Assembly: GCA_023135025.1 (NCBI GenBank)
Contig: JAGLTY010000097.1
Location: forward strand, 1 to 7,434
DNA length: 7,434 nucleotides
From: Bacteroidales bacterium
GTDB taxonomy: Bacteria; Bacteroidota; Bacteroidia; Bacteroidales; GCA-2748055
Direction of reading: 5' to 3'
Shown: positions 1-6,130 of the stretch, in pieces
Layout of the letters: each line of letters starts with the position of its first letter
Position numbering within the stretch: the stretch's first letter is position 1
The notes under the pieces: generated by a model
What the model was told of the DNA's origin: nothing
The model's input: the letters and a program-made list of their open reading frames with translations, nothing else
The model's database searches: none
Position numbers and translations under genes: made by a program

Positions 1-734
1 GCACTTCGTGAACCATTGCCGGTCCATTTGGCGGGATCCTCTTTGAAATAGCCATCGGCCTGAGGATGCGCTTCGCCTCCCAGTACCTGGTACCCATCTT
101 GCCATACAGGCACCTGAAGGGGCTTTCCCGGGATATAGTAAAAGTTATTGTGCTGCAAATACTCACGGGAGAGATCATCGGATGCACCAAAATCTTCCAC
201 TCCTTCAGGATTGGAAGCAGAGTGGTAGACACGTGCCACATGATTGGGAACAATATCAATGATTACTTTAAGATGGTGCTGGTGGGACCGGTGGATCAAA
301 GCTTCAAACTCCTCCAGCCGCTTTGCAGGATCTACTGCCAGGTCGGGATTCACATTGTAATAATCTTTAACCGAGTAGGGCGAGCCGGCCCTCCCCTTTA
401 CCACATCAGGGTCATCGCCCGGGATGCCATAATTCGAATAGTCGGTGACCATGGCGTGGTGGAGTACCCCGGTGTACCAGATATGGGTAATCCCCAGATC
501 TTTAATGGCTTCCAGTGCTTCATCGCTAAAGTCATTGAATTTTCCCACACCATTCTCTTCAAGGGTGCCCCATGGTTTGTTGGTGGTATTGGTATTCCCG
601 AACAGCCGGGTAAATACCTGGTAGATAACGATCTTATTGTCTGTCTCCTGACTCACGGTTTCAATGTTTGATTTGGTGTAACAACCTGTTAGCATGGCTG
701 TTATTGCCAACCCAACTATAATCGCCCGGTTCAT
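1..734 (-). CDS. GH13 alpha-amylase-family glycosidase, lipoprotein (3' end outside window)
   Basis: The first 244 codons are open from ATG at 734 down to the window edge, so the C-terminus is missing. The protein starts with a short hydrophobic signal and a lipobox LTGC (Cys18), so it is probably an outer-membrane or periplasmic lipoprotein. The (beta/alpha)8 barrel begins at about residue 35 (KIVIYQVFTRLFG). Residues 82-92 (ITHIWYTGVLH) match the second barrel strand, and DIVPNH at 160-165 is GH13 conserved region I. The nucleophile and acid/base regions (II-IV) would lie beyond the edge, so activity and substrate (starch or maltodextrin are the family norm) cannot be checked. The start overlaps the stop of the upstream membrane-protein gene as ATGA, which implies one transcript and translational coupling. 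Confidence 0.88.
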   Translation of the reverse strand, partial: MNRAIIVGLAITAMLTGCYTKSNIETVSQETDNKIVIYQVFTRLFGNTNTTNKPWGTLEENGVGKFNDFSDEALEAIKDLGITHIWYTGVLHHAMVTDYSNYGIPGDDPDVVKGRAGSPYSVKDYYNVNPDLAVDPAKRLEEFEALIHRSHQHHLKVIIDIVPNHVARVYHSASNPEGVEDFGASDDLSREYLQHNNFYYIPGKPLQVPVWQDGYQVLGGEAHPQADGYFKEDPAKWTGNGSRS

Positions 735-1081
735 TTGTCTGGTTTTTCCATTTTATACCTGAGTTTCAGCGATTTGCCACGGAACACAAGCCCTGAACAG
801 GCAGTAAGTATGGCCACGGTAACCAGTATGATAGCGAGCTTTCCCCAATCTTCACCCACCGCTTTCCGAATTTCAATATACCCAAACATGGATCGGATCC
901 ACTCTAAGGCCCCAAGAAGCAGAAGCAACTGGATGCTTCTGGCCGCCCATGCTTTCCTTACCAGCAGTAGAAATGGGACTAATAAACTTACCACCACCAG
1001 TGGAAGCAAATCTGCTCTCGAGAAATGAGCAGCCAGCAATCCAAACGAGAGGATGACCGGGATCAATCTAACAAGGTTCAT
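731..1081 (-). CDS. Small four-helix inner-membrane protein, unknown function
   Basis: This 116-residue protein is strongly hydrophobic. Likely membrane segments lie at about residues 4-19, 24-42, 48-63 and 80-99, with a basic tail (RYKMEKPDK). I recognise no catalytic motif and assign no function. It is the reverse strand of an overlapping plus-strand frame; the minus reading is preferred for its membrane-protein composition, its start beside a -7-like promoter element, and the ATGA overlap with the amylase gene downstream. It follows the phosphatase gene by 28 bp, so the three genes probably form an operon, with a possible internal promoter in that gap. Its job may relate to the lipoprotein glycosidase, but that is only inferred from coupling. 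Confidence 0.75.
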   Translation of the reverse strand: MNLVRLIPVILSFGLLAAHFSRADLLPLVVVSLLVPFLLLVRKAWAARSIQLLLLLGALEWIRSMFGYIEIRKAVGEDWGKLAIILVTVAILTACSGLVFRGKSLKLRYKMEKPDK

Positions 1082-1085
1082 AATG

Positions 1086-1093
1086 CAAAGATA
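1086..1093 (-). promoter_or_regulatory. Possible -7 promoter element (TATCTTTG)
   Basis: Reading the minus strand, TATCTTTG matches the Bacteroidota -7 consensus TAnnTTTG exactly and ends 4 nt before the ATG at 1081. No clear TTTG -33 element lies 19-21 nt upstream. If used, it would give an almost leaderless transcript for the membrane protein and amylase genes, separate from phosphatase transcription. Confidence 0.4.
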
Positions 1094-1109
1094 TTTGTTT
1101 AATATTCAT

Positions 1110-1916
1110 TTAATCCACTTTGATGATTTCAAGTAAAGGTTCATGGAGACCTGCTCCGGAAGCCAGGATCGTATAATTCAGGTTCACAGCCTCTTCTGAG
1201 AGATCAAATCTGATCTCATTTCCCCCGATGTCGGTTACCATTCCGCCAGCTTCCCTGATCATCAGCCATGGTACTGCAATGTCCCAGATCTTTGTAGTCT
1301 GGTTCAGGGCTGCGCCAAGCCGGCCATCGGCCGTATAGCAGAAATCGATAAGCGAGTTGGTGGAGCGAATGTTTCTCACCTTTTTTGAGAGGCTTTTTAG
1401 AATCTTCATTTCCGATTCGGTCTTGCCCGGTGTGTCGCTAAAGTCAAATGAGTAGGCCACCAGGTTTGCAGCCAGTTCTTTCGATGCGGTAGCCCGGATC
1501 GGTTTCCCGTTCAGAGTGGCTCCCTTTCCGGCTTCTGTCAGGTAGAGATACTGGTCTACCGGCAGGTACATACCCCCCAGTATGGGCGTTTCTTCCCTGA
1601 ATAAGGCAATGATCACCCCGAACCATGGCAATCTTGCTGCAAAATTGGAGGTCCCGTCCAACGGATCCACCACCCAGGTATATTCCGAATGGTTGTTCAT
1701 GTACCCGGTCTCTTCAGTGATCACATTGAATGGGCGGGGAGTATCACCTAGCACCTCGAGGATGGCCCGTTCGGAAGCCAGGTCTGCTTCGGTGACTACG
1801 GAGCTGATGCTCTCTTTGATGGTGGCTCTGGTGGTTCCGCCAAGGTGATCGAGCAGCAGGTCTCCTCCTTTTATAAGGGCTTCATGGAGGATCTTCCTGG
1901 TTTCTTCCGGATTCAT
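1110..1916 (-). CDS. Inositol monophosphatase family protein
   Basis: This 268-residue protein has the typical length and every metal-site motif of the Mg2+-dependent IMPase/CysQ/FBPase superfamily: VTEAD at 41-45, ITEET with Glu68-Glu69, DPLDGTSNF at 84-92 (Asp84, Asp87), and WDIAVPWLMIREAGG at 211-225 (Asp212). It should be a cytoplasmic phosphatase acting on a small sugar or inositol phosphate, or on PAP; the sequence does not decide which. ATG at 1916 is the natural start, with the family's helical N-terminus following at once. It heads a minus-strand group with the membrane protein and amylase genes and diverges from the nitrilase-family gene across a 130-bp gap containing two palindromes. 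The family call is firm and the substrate is open. Confidence 0.93.
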   Translation of the reverse strand: MNPEETRKILHEALIKGGDLLLDHLGGTTRATIKESISSVVTEADLASERAILEVLGDTPRPFNVITEETGYMNNHSEYTWVVDPLDGTSNFAARLPWFGVIIALFREETPILGGMYLPVDQYLYLTEAGKGATLNGKPIRATASKELAANLVAYSFDFSDTPGKTESEMKILKSLSKKVRNIRSTNSLIDFCYTADGRLGAALNQTTKIWDIAVPWLMIREAGGMVTDIGGNEIRFDLSEEAVNLNYTILASGAGLHEPLLEIIKVD

Positions 1917-1952
1917 GTTTTAAAATTAGCAAAACCGGTGGATTTTGTTTTT

Positions 1953-1966
1953 CTCAGTATATTGAG
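1953..1966. promoter_or_regulatory. Palindrome, probable operator half of a tandem pair (left)
   Basis: CTCAGTATATTGAG is a 14-nt inverted repeat with one mismatched pair (1957/1962). It shares 12 of 14 bases with the core of the palindrome centred 22 bp away. It sits about 37 bp upstream of the phosphatase ATG, where binding could block that promoter. Confidence 0.5.
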
Positions 1967-1968
1967 GA

Positions 1969-1994
1969 AATTATCTCAAGATATTGAGATAATT
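1969..1994. promoter_or_regulatory. 26-nt near-perfect palindrome, probable operator (right)
   Basis: The arms AATTATCTCAA and TTGAGATAATT are perfectly complementary over 11 bp around a 4-nt centre (GATA) in which only the 1980/1983 pair is mismatched. It lies between divergent genes, about 53 bp ahead of the nitrilase-family start. A TATCTC...GAGATA palindrome resembles some MarR-type operators, but no regulator gene for it is in the window, so the protein is unknown. There is no T-tract, which argues against a terminator. Confidence 0.6.
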
Positions 1995-2046
1995 GTAAAT
2001 GTCGTCCGAAGGGACACTAAAGCAAGCACTTACAGCCGTCTATGTA

Positions 2047-3000
2047 ATGAAAGAGATCAATATCGCCACAGTTCAGTTTCAGACAAGGAACGGGGACAAG
2101 GAGTATAACCTGTCACGTATCGAAACACTTACTGCAGAAGCAGCCGGAAAGGGAGCTCGCATTGTTAGCTTCCATGAAATGTGCATCACTTCGTACAGTT
2201 ACGTCAGGAACCTTACGAAAGAAGAGGTTTTTGGGATTGCCGAGGAGGTCCCTTCGGGGGAAAGCACCAGGCAATTGATCCGGATTGCCGCCAAATATGA
2301 AGTGGCCATCCTGGCCGGCCTTGTGGAAAAGGAGGACGATAAAGTGTTTAACACCTATGTGTGCGTGACAGGCCAGGGAATGGTGGCCAGGTTCCGGAAG
2401 ATCCACCCGTTTATCAGTGAGCATTTGTCTCCCGGAAATGAATATGTGGTATTTGACCTGTTCGGGTGCAGGTGCGGGATCCTGATCTGTTATGATAACA
2501 ATGTGATCGAGAACGTGAGAGCCACAGCGATCCTGGGTGCAGAGATCATCTTCATGCCACATGTGACGGGGTGCACGCCGTCACCCATGCCGGGCAGGGG
2601 GTGGGTGGACCGGAAATTGTGGGATAACCGGGAAAACAATCCCGAGGCAATACGGGCCGAATTCGACGGGCCCAAGGGCCGGGGATGGCTTATGCGCTGG
2701 CTTCCGGCAAGAGCTTACGACAACGGGATCTACGCGATCTTCTCCAATCCCATCGGTCCCGACGGCGACCAGCTGAAGAACGGCAACTCCATGATTCTGG
2801 ATCCCTACGGGGAGGTGCTGGCCGAATGCCGCTCACTGGACGATGAGGTGGTAGTGGCCCGATGTACACCCGAAAAACTGAAACTTGCCGGGGGATTCCG
2901 TTACCGTGGGGCCCGCAAACCTGAACTCTACCGTGATATCCTGGGAAAGCCGCACGATTCCAGGCTGAAGGTGGAGTGGATGAAGCCGGGTCAGGCTTGA
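2047..3000 (+). CDS. Carbon-nitrogen hydrolase (nitrilase superfamily)
   Basis: From ATG at 2047 the protein is 317 residues and begins MKEINIATVQF, the standard first strand of the nitrilase fold. The open frame extends to an ATG at 1999, but the extra 16 residues are not family-like. The Glu-Lys-Cys triad is intact: Glu44 in FHEMCITSY, Lys118 in FRKIHPF, and Cys148 in GILICYDNN. The closing elements ARAYDNGIYAIFSN (221-234) and GNSMILDPYGEVLAE (246-260) also fit. It should hydrolyse a non-peptide C-N bond (amide, carbamoyl or ureido compound) in the cytoplasm; the substrate is not clear. A polar stretch at about 174-216 between Cys148 and ARAYDNG is longer than in many relatives and may shape the pocket. 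It is probably controlled with the divergent phosphatase gene through the palindromes upstream. Confidence 0.9.
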   Translation: MKEINIATVQFQTRNGDKEYNLSRIETLTAEAAGKGARIVSFHEMCITSYSYVRNLTKEEVFGIAEEVPSGESTRQLIRIAAKYEVAILAGLVEKEDDKVFNTYVCVTGQGMVARFRKIHPFISEHLSPGNEYVVFDLFGCRCGILICYDNNVIENVRATAILGAEIIFMPHVTGCTPSPMPGRGWVDRKLWDNRENNPEAIRAEFDGPKGRGWLMRWLPARAYDNGIYAIFSNPIGPDGDQLKNGNSMILDPYGEVLAECRSLDDEVVVARCTPEKLKLAGGFRYRGARKPELYRDILGKPHDSRLKVEWMKPGQA

Positions 3001-3017
3001 ATCCCGCTGCCTGCGAA

Positions 3018-3035
3018 TTACCGCTATAGCAGTAA
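3018..3035. repeat. hip operator O1 (TTACCG-N6-CAGTAA)
   Basis: This is the farthest upstream of three inverted repeats ahead of hipB. The left half-site has one change (C for T) from TTACTG; the right half-site is intact. The core CTATAG and trailing AAATT are close to copy O3. Its centre is 61 bp from O2. It lies 18 bp after the nitrilase-family stop codon. Confidence 0.65.
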
Positions 3036-3078
3036 ATTCTTCACTTTTTTAATGCCAAATCATGCTTTTGGGGAAAAA

Positions 3079-3096
3079 TTACTGTTGTGACAGTAA
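3079..3096. repeat. hip operator O2 (TTACTG-N6-CAGTAA)
   Basis: This middle copy has two perfect 6-bp half-sites around the spacer TTGTGA. Its centre is 61 bp from both O1 and O3. The different spacer shows that the half-sites, not the centre, are what is conserved, as expected for a dimeric HTH protein such as HipB. Confidence 0.7.
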
Positions 3097-3111
3097 TATT
3101 CCTTAAAAAGC

Positions 3112-3140
3112 TTGGATATTAGCGCTATGATGTATATTTT
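3112..3140 (+). promoter_or_regulatory. Probable promoter of hipBST
   Basis: A TTG at 3112-3114 and TATATTTT at 3133-3140 resemble the Bacteroidota -33 and -7 elements (consensus TAnnTTTG, one mismatch) with an 18-nt spacer. The -7 element touches operator O3, and the transcript would start inside O3, a few bases from the hipB ATG. HipB bound there would directly block transcription. Confidence 0.45.
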
Positions 3141-3157
3141 TACTGCTATAACAGTAA
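3140..3157. repeat. hip operator O3 (TTACTG-N6-CAGTAA), overlapping hipB start region
   Basis: Two perfect half-sites surround CTATAA, extended to 7-bp arms (TTTACTG and CAGTAAA). It ends 3 bp before the hipB ATG and overlaps the likely -7 element and transcription start, so it is the best candidate for the primary autoregulatory site. Confidence 0.75.
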
Positions 3158-3160
3158 ATT

Positions 3161-3403
3161 ATGTTAGATCCAAAATCATTAGCTAGAATCATTAGAGAGC
3201 ATCGAAAGGCAGCTAACTTAAGTCAATTGCAATTAGCCGAATTAGCAGATGTTGGAAAAACTGTTGTATTTGACATTGAGAAAGGCAAAGAAACAGTAAA
3301 GCTCACAACCTTAAGAAAAATTCTAAAAGTGCTGAATATTAAGGCTGTATTAGTTAGTCCATTAACGAAAAACGAACAAAATATTGATTATGAGAAAAGC
3401 TAA
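3161..3403 (+). CDS. hipB: HipB-like XRE-family antitoxin/repressor
   Basis: This 80-residue protein is almost entirely one XRE/HTH_3 domain: helices at about 4-17, then the helix-turn-helix NLSQLQLAELADVGKTVV (19-36), then DIEKGK and a final helix KLTTLRKILKVLNI (47-60), with a short charged tail. It matches HipB in size and layout. It should bind as a dimer to the three inverted repeats upstream and repress its own operon, and in the complex with HipS and HipT help neutralise the kinase. No ribosome-binding site is visible, and the leader appears very short. Its 3' end overlaps hipS by 14 nt in another frame. Base composition is AT-rich, unlike the genes on either side. Confidence 0.88.
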   Translation: MLDPKSLARIIREHRKAANLSQLQLAELADVGKTVVFDIEKGKETVKLTTLRKILKVLNIKAVLVSPLTKNEQNIDYEKS

Positions 3404-3704
3404 AGTATTCGTTAATGGAATTGAAGCTGGCATTCTGACCGAAAAAGAGAGAGGGACAGCGTATGTTTTTGAATATCTGGAGGGTTATGATGGTCTTGAG
3501 ATATCACGAACTATGATGCCAGATAAGAAAATATACAATTTTGATAAATTCCCCCCTTTCTTTGAAGGATTGTTACCAGAAGGTATTCAATTAGATGGCT
3601 TATTGAAAATAAAAAAAATTGACAAGGATGATTATTTCTCTCAGTTAATTGCGGTTGGTACTGATTTAGTAGGAGTAATCACGGTCGATGAGATAAAGGA
3701 ATGA
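3390..3704 (+). CDS. hipS: HipS-like protein (stand-alone HipA N-terminal domain)
   Basis: ATG at 3390 gives 104 residues; an in-frame TTG at 3384 would add only two. The protein matches the N-terminal subdomain of HipA (the Couple_hipA region): a small beta fold beginning AKVFVNGIEAGIL (4-16), the hallmark FPPFFEGLLPEG at 54-65, and DDYFSQLIAVGTDLVGVI at 80-97. It has no kinase motifs. In the E. coli O127 HipBST system the equivalent protein acts as the antitoxin of the truncated kinase; the same role is inferred here from gene order and domain split. It overlaps hipB by 14 nt and hipT by ATGA, so the three should be made in fixed ratio. An accidental split of a full HipA gene is the alternative, but the clean ATGA junction speaks against it. 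Confidence 0.87.
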   Translation: MRKAKVFVNGIEAGILTEKERGTAYVFEYLEGYDGLEISRTMMPDKKIYNFDKFPPFFEGLLPEGIQLDGLLKIKKIDKDDYFSQLIAVGTDLVGVITVDEIKE

Positions 3705-4633
3705 ACAGATGTCCGATTACATATGCTCAGGTAGAAGATAACCGCTACAGTCCGCAAGGGCTTAAGTTGCTCAGAAACGGTTTGTCTGATTTACAGTTAT
3801 TTGAATACACTGCAGAAGAACAGCGAAAGGAAGCATACAGGCGTGCATCAAAAATGTCGATACAAGGGGTGCAGCCCAAACTAAGTGCAATACTGGACCT
3901 AAAACATCAGAAATTTGCTTTAGTAGATAGAGGAGGACGATATATTCTGAAACCTCAGCATCTCTACTTTCAACAGATGCCAGAAAACGAAGACCTGACT
4001 ATGCGGTTAGCAGGGATGATTGATTTAGAAATACCCTTCCACGGCATGATATGGGTAAAAGATAACTCTTTAACCTATTTTATAAAGAGATTTGACAGAA
4101 GAGGACAAAATGATAAGGTTCCAGTGGAAGATTTTGCACAGCTTGCAGGTATGAGTCGTGATACGAAGTATAACTACAGTATGGAAAACGTGGTTAAACT
4201 TGTAAACAAATACTGTACATTCCCTGCCATTGAGAAAGTAAAACTATTTAAACTGGTTTTATTCAGCTTTATTATCGGTAATGATGATATGCATTTGAAA
4301 AATTTCTCTATCATAAATATAAATGGAAAGATACAACTATCACCATGCTACGACTTACTTAATACTGTAATTGAGTATCGAAAACCTGAAGAAGAAATAG
4401 CTTTACCGTTAAGTGGGAAAATGAAGAATCTTACTAAAAAGATGCTGATAAAGTATTTCGGAAAAGAACGATGTGAACTGTCTGATAAAGTGATAGATGC
4501 CGTATTAACAAACATATTTAATGTGGTACCTGAATGGAAGGGGATGATAGGAAATAGTTTTCTGACAGAAGAGATGCAAGAGAAATACATTGACTTAGTT
4601 GACTCTCGATTAAAAAGGCTTGAGTTATTATAG
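3701..4633 (+). CDS. hipT: HipT-like serine/threonine kinase toxin (HipA kinase core)
   Basis: This 310-residue protein is the HipA kinase core without the N-terminal subdomain. The Gly-rich loop region MSIQGVQPK (52-60) places Ser53 at the position of the E. coli HipA autophosphorylated Ser150. YILKPQ (81-86) carries the likely ATP-binding Lys84. The catalytic loop GNDDMHLKNFS (193-203) supplies Asp196 and Asn201, and LSPCYDLL (213-220) supplies the metal-binding Asp218. All key residues are present, so it should be an active kinase. HipA targets glutamyl-tRNA synthetase and E. coli HipT targets tryptophanyl-tRNA synthetase; the target here is unknown. It is translationally coupled to hipS by ATGA and ends 3 bp from the convergent transporter gene. 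Composition is AT-rich, consistent with transfer. Confidence 0.9.
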   Translation: MNRCPITYAQVEDNRYSPQGLKLLRNGLSDLQLFEYTAEEQRKEAYRRASKMSIQGVQPKLSAILDLKHQKFALVDRGGRYILKPQHLYFQQMPENEDLTMRLAGMIDLEIPFHGMIWVKDNSLTYFIKRFDRRGQNDKVPVEDFAQLAGMSRDTKYNYSMENVVKLVNKYCTFPAIEKVKLFKLVLFSFIIGNDDMHLKNFSIININGKIQLSPCYDLLNTVIEYRKPEEEIALPLSGKMKNLTKKMLIKYFGKERCELSDKVIDAVLTNIFNVVPEWKGMIGNSFLTEEMQEKYIDLVDSRLKRLELL

Positions 4634-4636
4634 AGC

Positions 4637-5998
4637 CTAAACAAATATACTTGCCAGCATTGTAAAGGCAAGTCCGCAAAAGGCGATAATAGTTTCCATC
4701 ATGGTCCACGATCGGAGGGTCTGTTTTTCGTCCATTCCGAAGTATTTACTCACCAGCCAGAAACCACTATCGTTTACATGCGATAGTATGGTTGCACCCG
4801 AAGCAATTGATATAACGATCAGCGCCAGTTCAGGAGCTCCGGGGTTAATGAAACTAAGTACCGGGGCCATAATCCCCGCCGCAGTGATCATGGCCACTGT
4901 GGCAGATCCCTGTGTGACCCTAACAATGGCTGCCAGAATCCAGGCAAGGAAAATGGGAGGCATGGCAGAGTCTGCAATTGAATTGGCCATCATTTCACCA
5001 ATCCCGCTGTCAACCAGAATTTGCTTGAGTACACCGCCCGCACCTGTTACCAGGATGATAATTCCAGCCGGACCCAGTGCTTTGTTGCTTAGATCGAGAA
5101 GCTCCTGCTTTGATTTCCCTCTCCGGATCCCCAGGAAATAGACAGCCAGCAGGGCTGCAATAATCAATGCACTAAAGGGGTGCCCAAGGAAGATCATGAT
5201 ATCTGTTACAAGGTTTTTTTCAAAAACACCTTTATCAACCAGAACAGCAGTGAAGGTATTCACAAGTATTAAGAAGAGTGGCACGGCTATCAATAGCGCA
5301 ATGGAGCGGAAAGAGGGCAGGTTTTCCGGGGCAGTTGCACCGGCAGGATTGTGCGCCATCATCTCCTCAGGTGGTTGGATATTGATCTTGCCCGAAATAT
5401 ACTTACCAAAGATGGGACCCGCGATAATGGCGGTAGGGATCCCCAGAAGGAAGCCAAAGAAGATTACCCATCCAAGCTGGGCATCCAGAATTTCAGTCAC
5501 CGCAATGGGTCCCGGCGTTGGAGGCATAAAGCTGTGTGTAACAGCCAGACCCGCCAGCAGGGGAATCCCATAGTACAGGAGGGATCTTTTGGTATCCCTC
5601 GACAGGGCATAGATGATCGGAGCAAGGATGACCAGTCCCACATCCAGAAAAACCGGGATGGCCACTATAAATCCTGTAAGAACCATGGCCCAGGATGCCC
5701 GGTCGGTACCGAACTTCTTAACCAGATGGTGAGCCAGGGATTCCGCACCCCCGGAGCTTTCCAGTATCTGTCCAAAAATGGCCCCCAGTCCTACTACCAC
5801 CGCCACGAAACCAAGTGTTCCTCCCATTCCTTCTTGAATACTAACCAGAATGTCCTGAAGGGGCATGCCGGAGAGGATGCCTACGAACATGGAGGTGATG
5901 AGGAGGGAGATAAATGCACTGATCTTGAACTTCAGCACCATTATAAGGAGTAGCGATACAGCTGCTATGACGATGATAATGATATGAGCAGTTGACAT
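4637..5998 (-). CDS. GntP-family gluconate-type:H+ symporter
   Basis: This 453-residue, very hydrophobic protein has about 12-14 membrane segments, the usual length for GntP. Family hallmarks are VTHSFMPPTPGPIAVTEIL (153-171) and SHVNDSGFWLVSKYFGM (406-422). It should import a sugar acid such as gluconate with protons across the inner membrane; relatives carry fructuronate, idonate, D-glycerate or D-serine, and the sequence does not fix the substrate. No gluconate kinase or regulator is next to it. ATG at 5998 gives a normal first membrane helix. A -7-like element and a perfect inverted repeat lie about 50-80 bp upstream. The gene converges on hipT with only 3 bp between stop codons and no room for a terminator, so the transcripts may overlap. 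Confidence 0.92.
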   Translation of the reverse strand: MSTAHIIIIVIAAVSLLLIMVLKFKISAFISLLITSMFVGILSGMPLQDILVSIQEGMGGTLGFVAVVVGLGAIFGQILESSGGAESLAHHLVKKFGTDRASWAMVLTGFIVAIPVFLDVGLVILAPIIYALSRDTKRSLLYYGIPLLAGLAVTHSFMPPTPGPIAVTEILDAQLGWVIFFGFLLGIPTAIIAGPIFGKYISGKINIQPPEEMMAHNPAGATAPENLPSFRSIALLIAVPLFLILVNTFTAVLVDKGVFEKNLVTDIMIFLGHPFSALIIAALLAVYFLGIRRGKSKQELLDLSNKALGPAGIIILVTGAGGVLKQILVDSGIGEMMANSIADSAMPPIFLAWILAAIVRVTQGSATVAMITAAGIMAPVLSFINPGAPELALIVISIASGATILSHVNDSGFWLVSKYFGMDEKQTLRSWTMMETIIAFCGLAFTMLASIFV

Positions 5999-6047
5999 GG
6001 ATTTGTTATTTTTTTAAATGGGAAAAGCACGTGGAAGACATTGAAAA

Positions 6048-6055
6048 CAAACATA
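6048..6055 (-). promoter_or_regulatory. Probable -7 element of the GntP-family gene (TATGTTTG)
   Basis: On the minus strand TATGTTTG matches TAnnTTTG exactly, 49 nt ahead of the ATG at 5998, which gives an AT-rich leader of about 40 nt. No clear -33 TTTG is seen; instead the expected -33 region overlaps an inverted repeat, suggesting regulation. Confidence 0.5.
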
Positions 6056-6078
6056 TCGAAATTTTCTATCATTTCGAT
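6055..6078. promoter_or_regulatory. Perfect inverted repeat, probable operator of the transporter gene
   Basis: ATCGAAAT and ATTTCGAT form perfect 8-bp arms around an 8-nt spacer. It abuts the -7 element and covers the spacer and -33 side of the transporter promoter, a typical repressor position. The regulator is not in the window. As RNA it could also form a weak hairpin, but it has no T-tract and would lie upstream of the predicted transcription start. Confidence 0.5.
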
Positions 6079-6130
6079 GATCGGGAGGCTAACATCTGTC
6101 AGGAATCATAAAACTAAGACACATATTTTT

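Noticed and set aside
66..671. Plus-strand open frame of 201 codons
   Set aside because: It is the shadow of the GH13 gene on the minus strand, which has a lipoprotein signal and the DIVPNH motif; the plus translation matches nothing recognisable.
2127..2144. TTACTG-N6-CAGCCG resembling the hip operator
   Set aside because: Only half of the second half-site matches and it lies inside coding sequence off the 61-bp register; probably chance.
2113..2562. Minus-strand open frame of 149 codons
   Set aside because: Lies wholly inside the nitrilase-family gene, whose catalytic triad is intact in the plus frame.
2992..3013. CAGGC...GCCTG hairpin after the nitrilase-family stop
   Set aside because: Only 5 bp of stem with a 12-nt loop and no T-tract directly after it, so it is too weak to call a terminator.
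4348..4709. Minus-strand frames across the hipT end
   Set aside because: Shadows of hipT and the transporter end; no domain and no promoter-like context.
5351..5953. Plus-strand open frame of 200 codons
   Set aside because: Antisense to the GntP-family transporter; its composition is rich in His, Gln, Arg and Gly with no domain, as expected for the reverse of a membrane-protein gene.
6001..6087. Short plus-strand frame reading KHVEDIENKHIEIFYHF
   Set aside because: Looks protein-like but has no ATG start and ends after about 36 codons; it overlaps the transporter promoter and inverted repeat.
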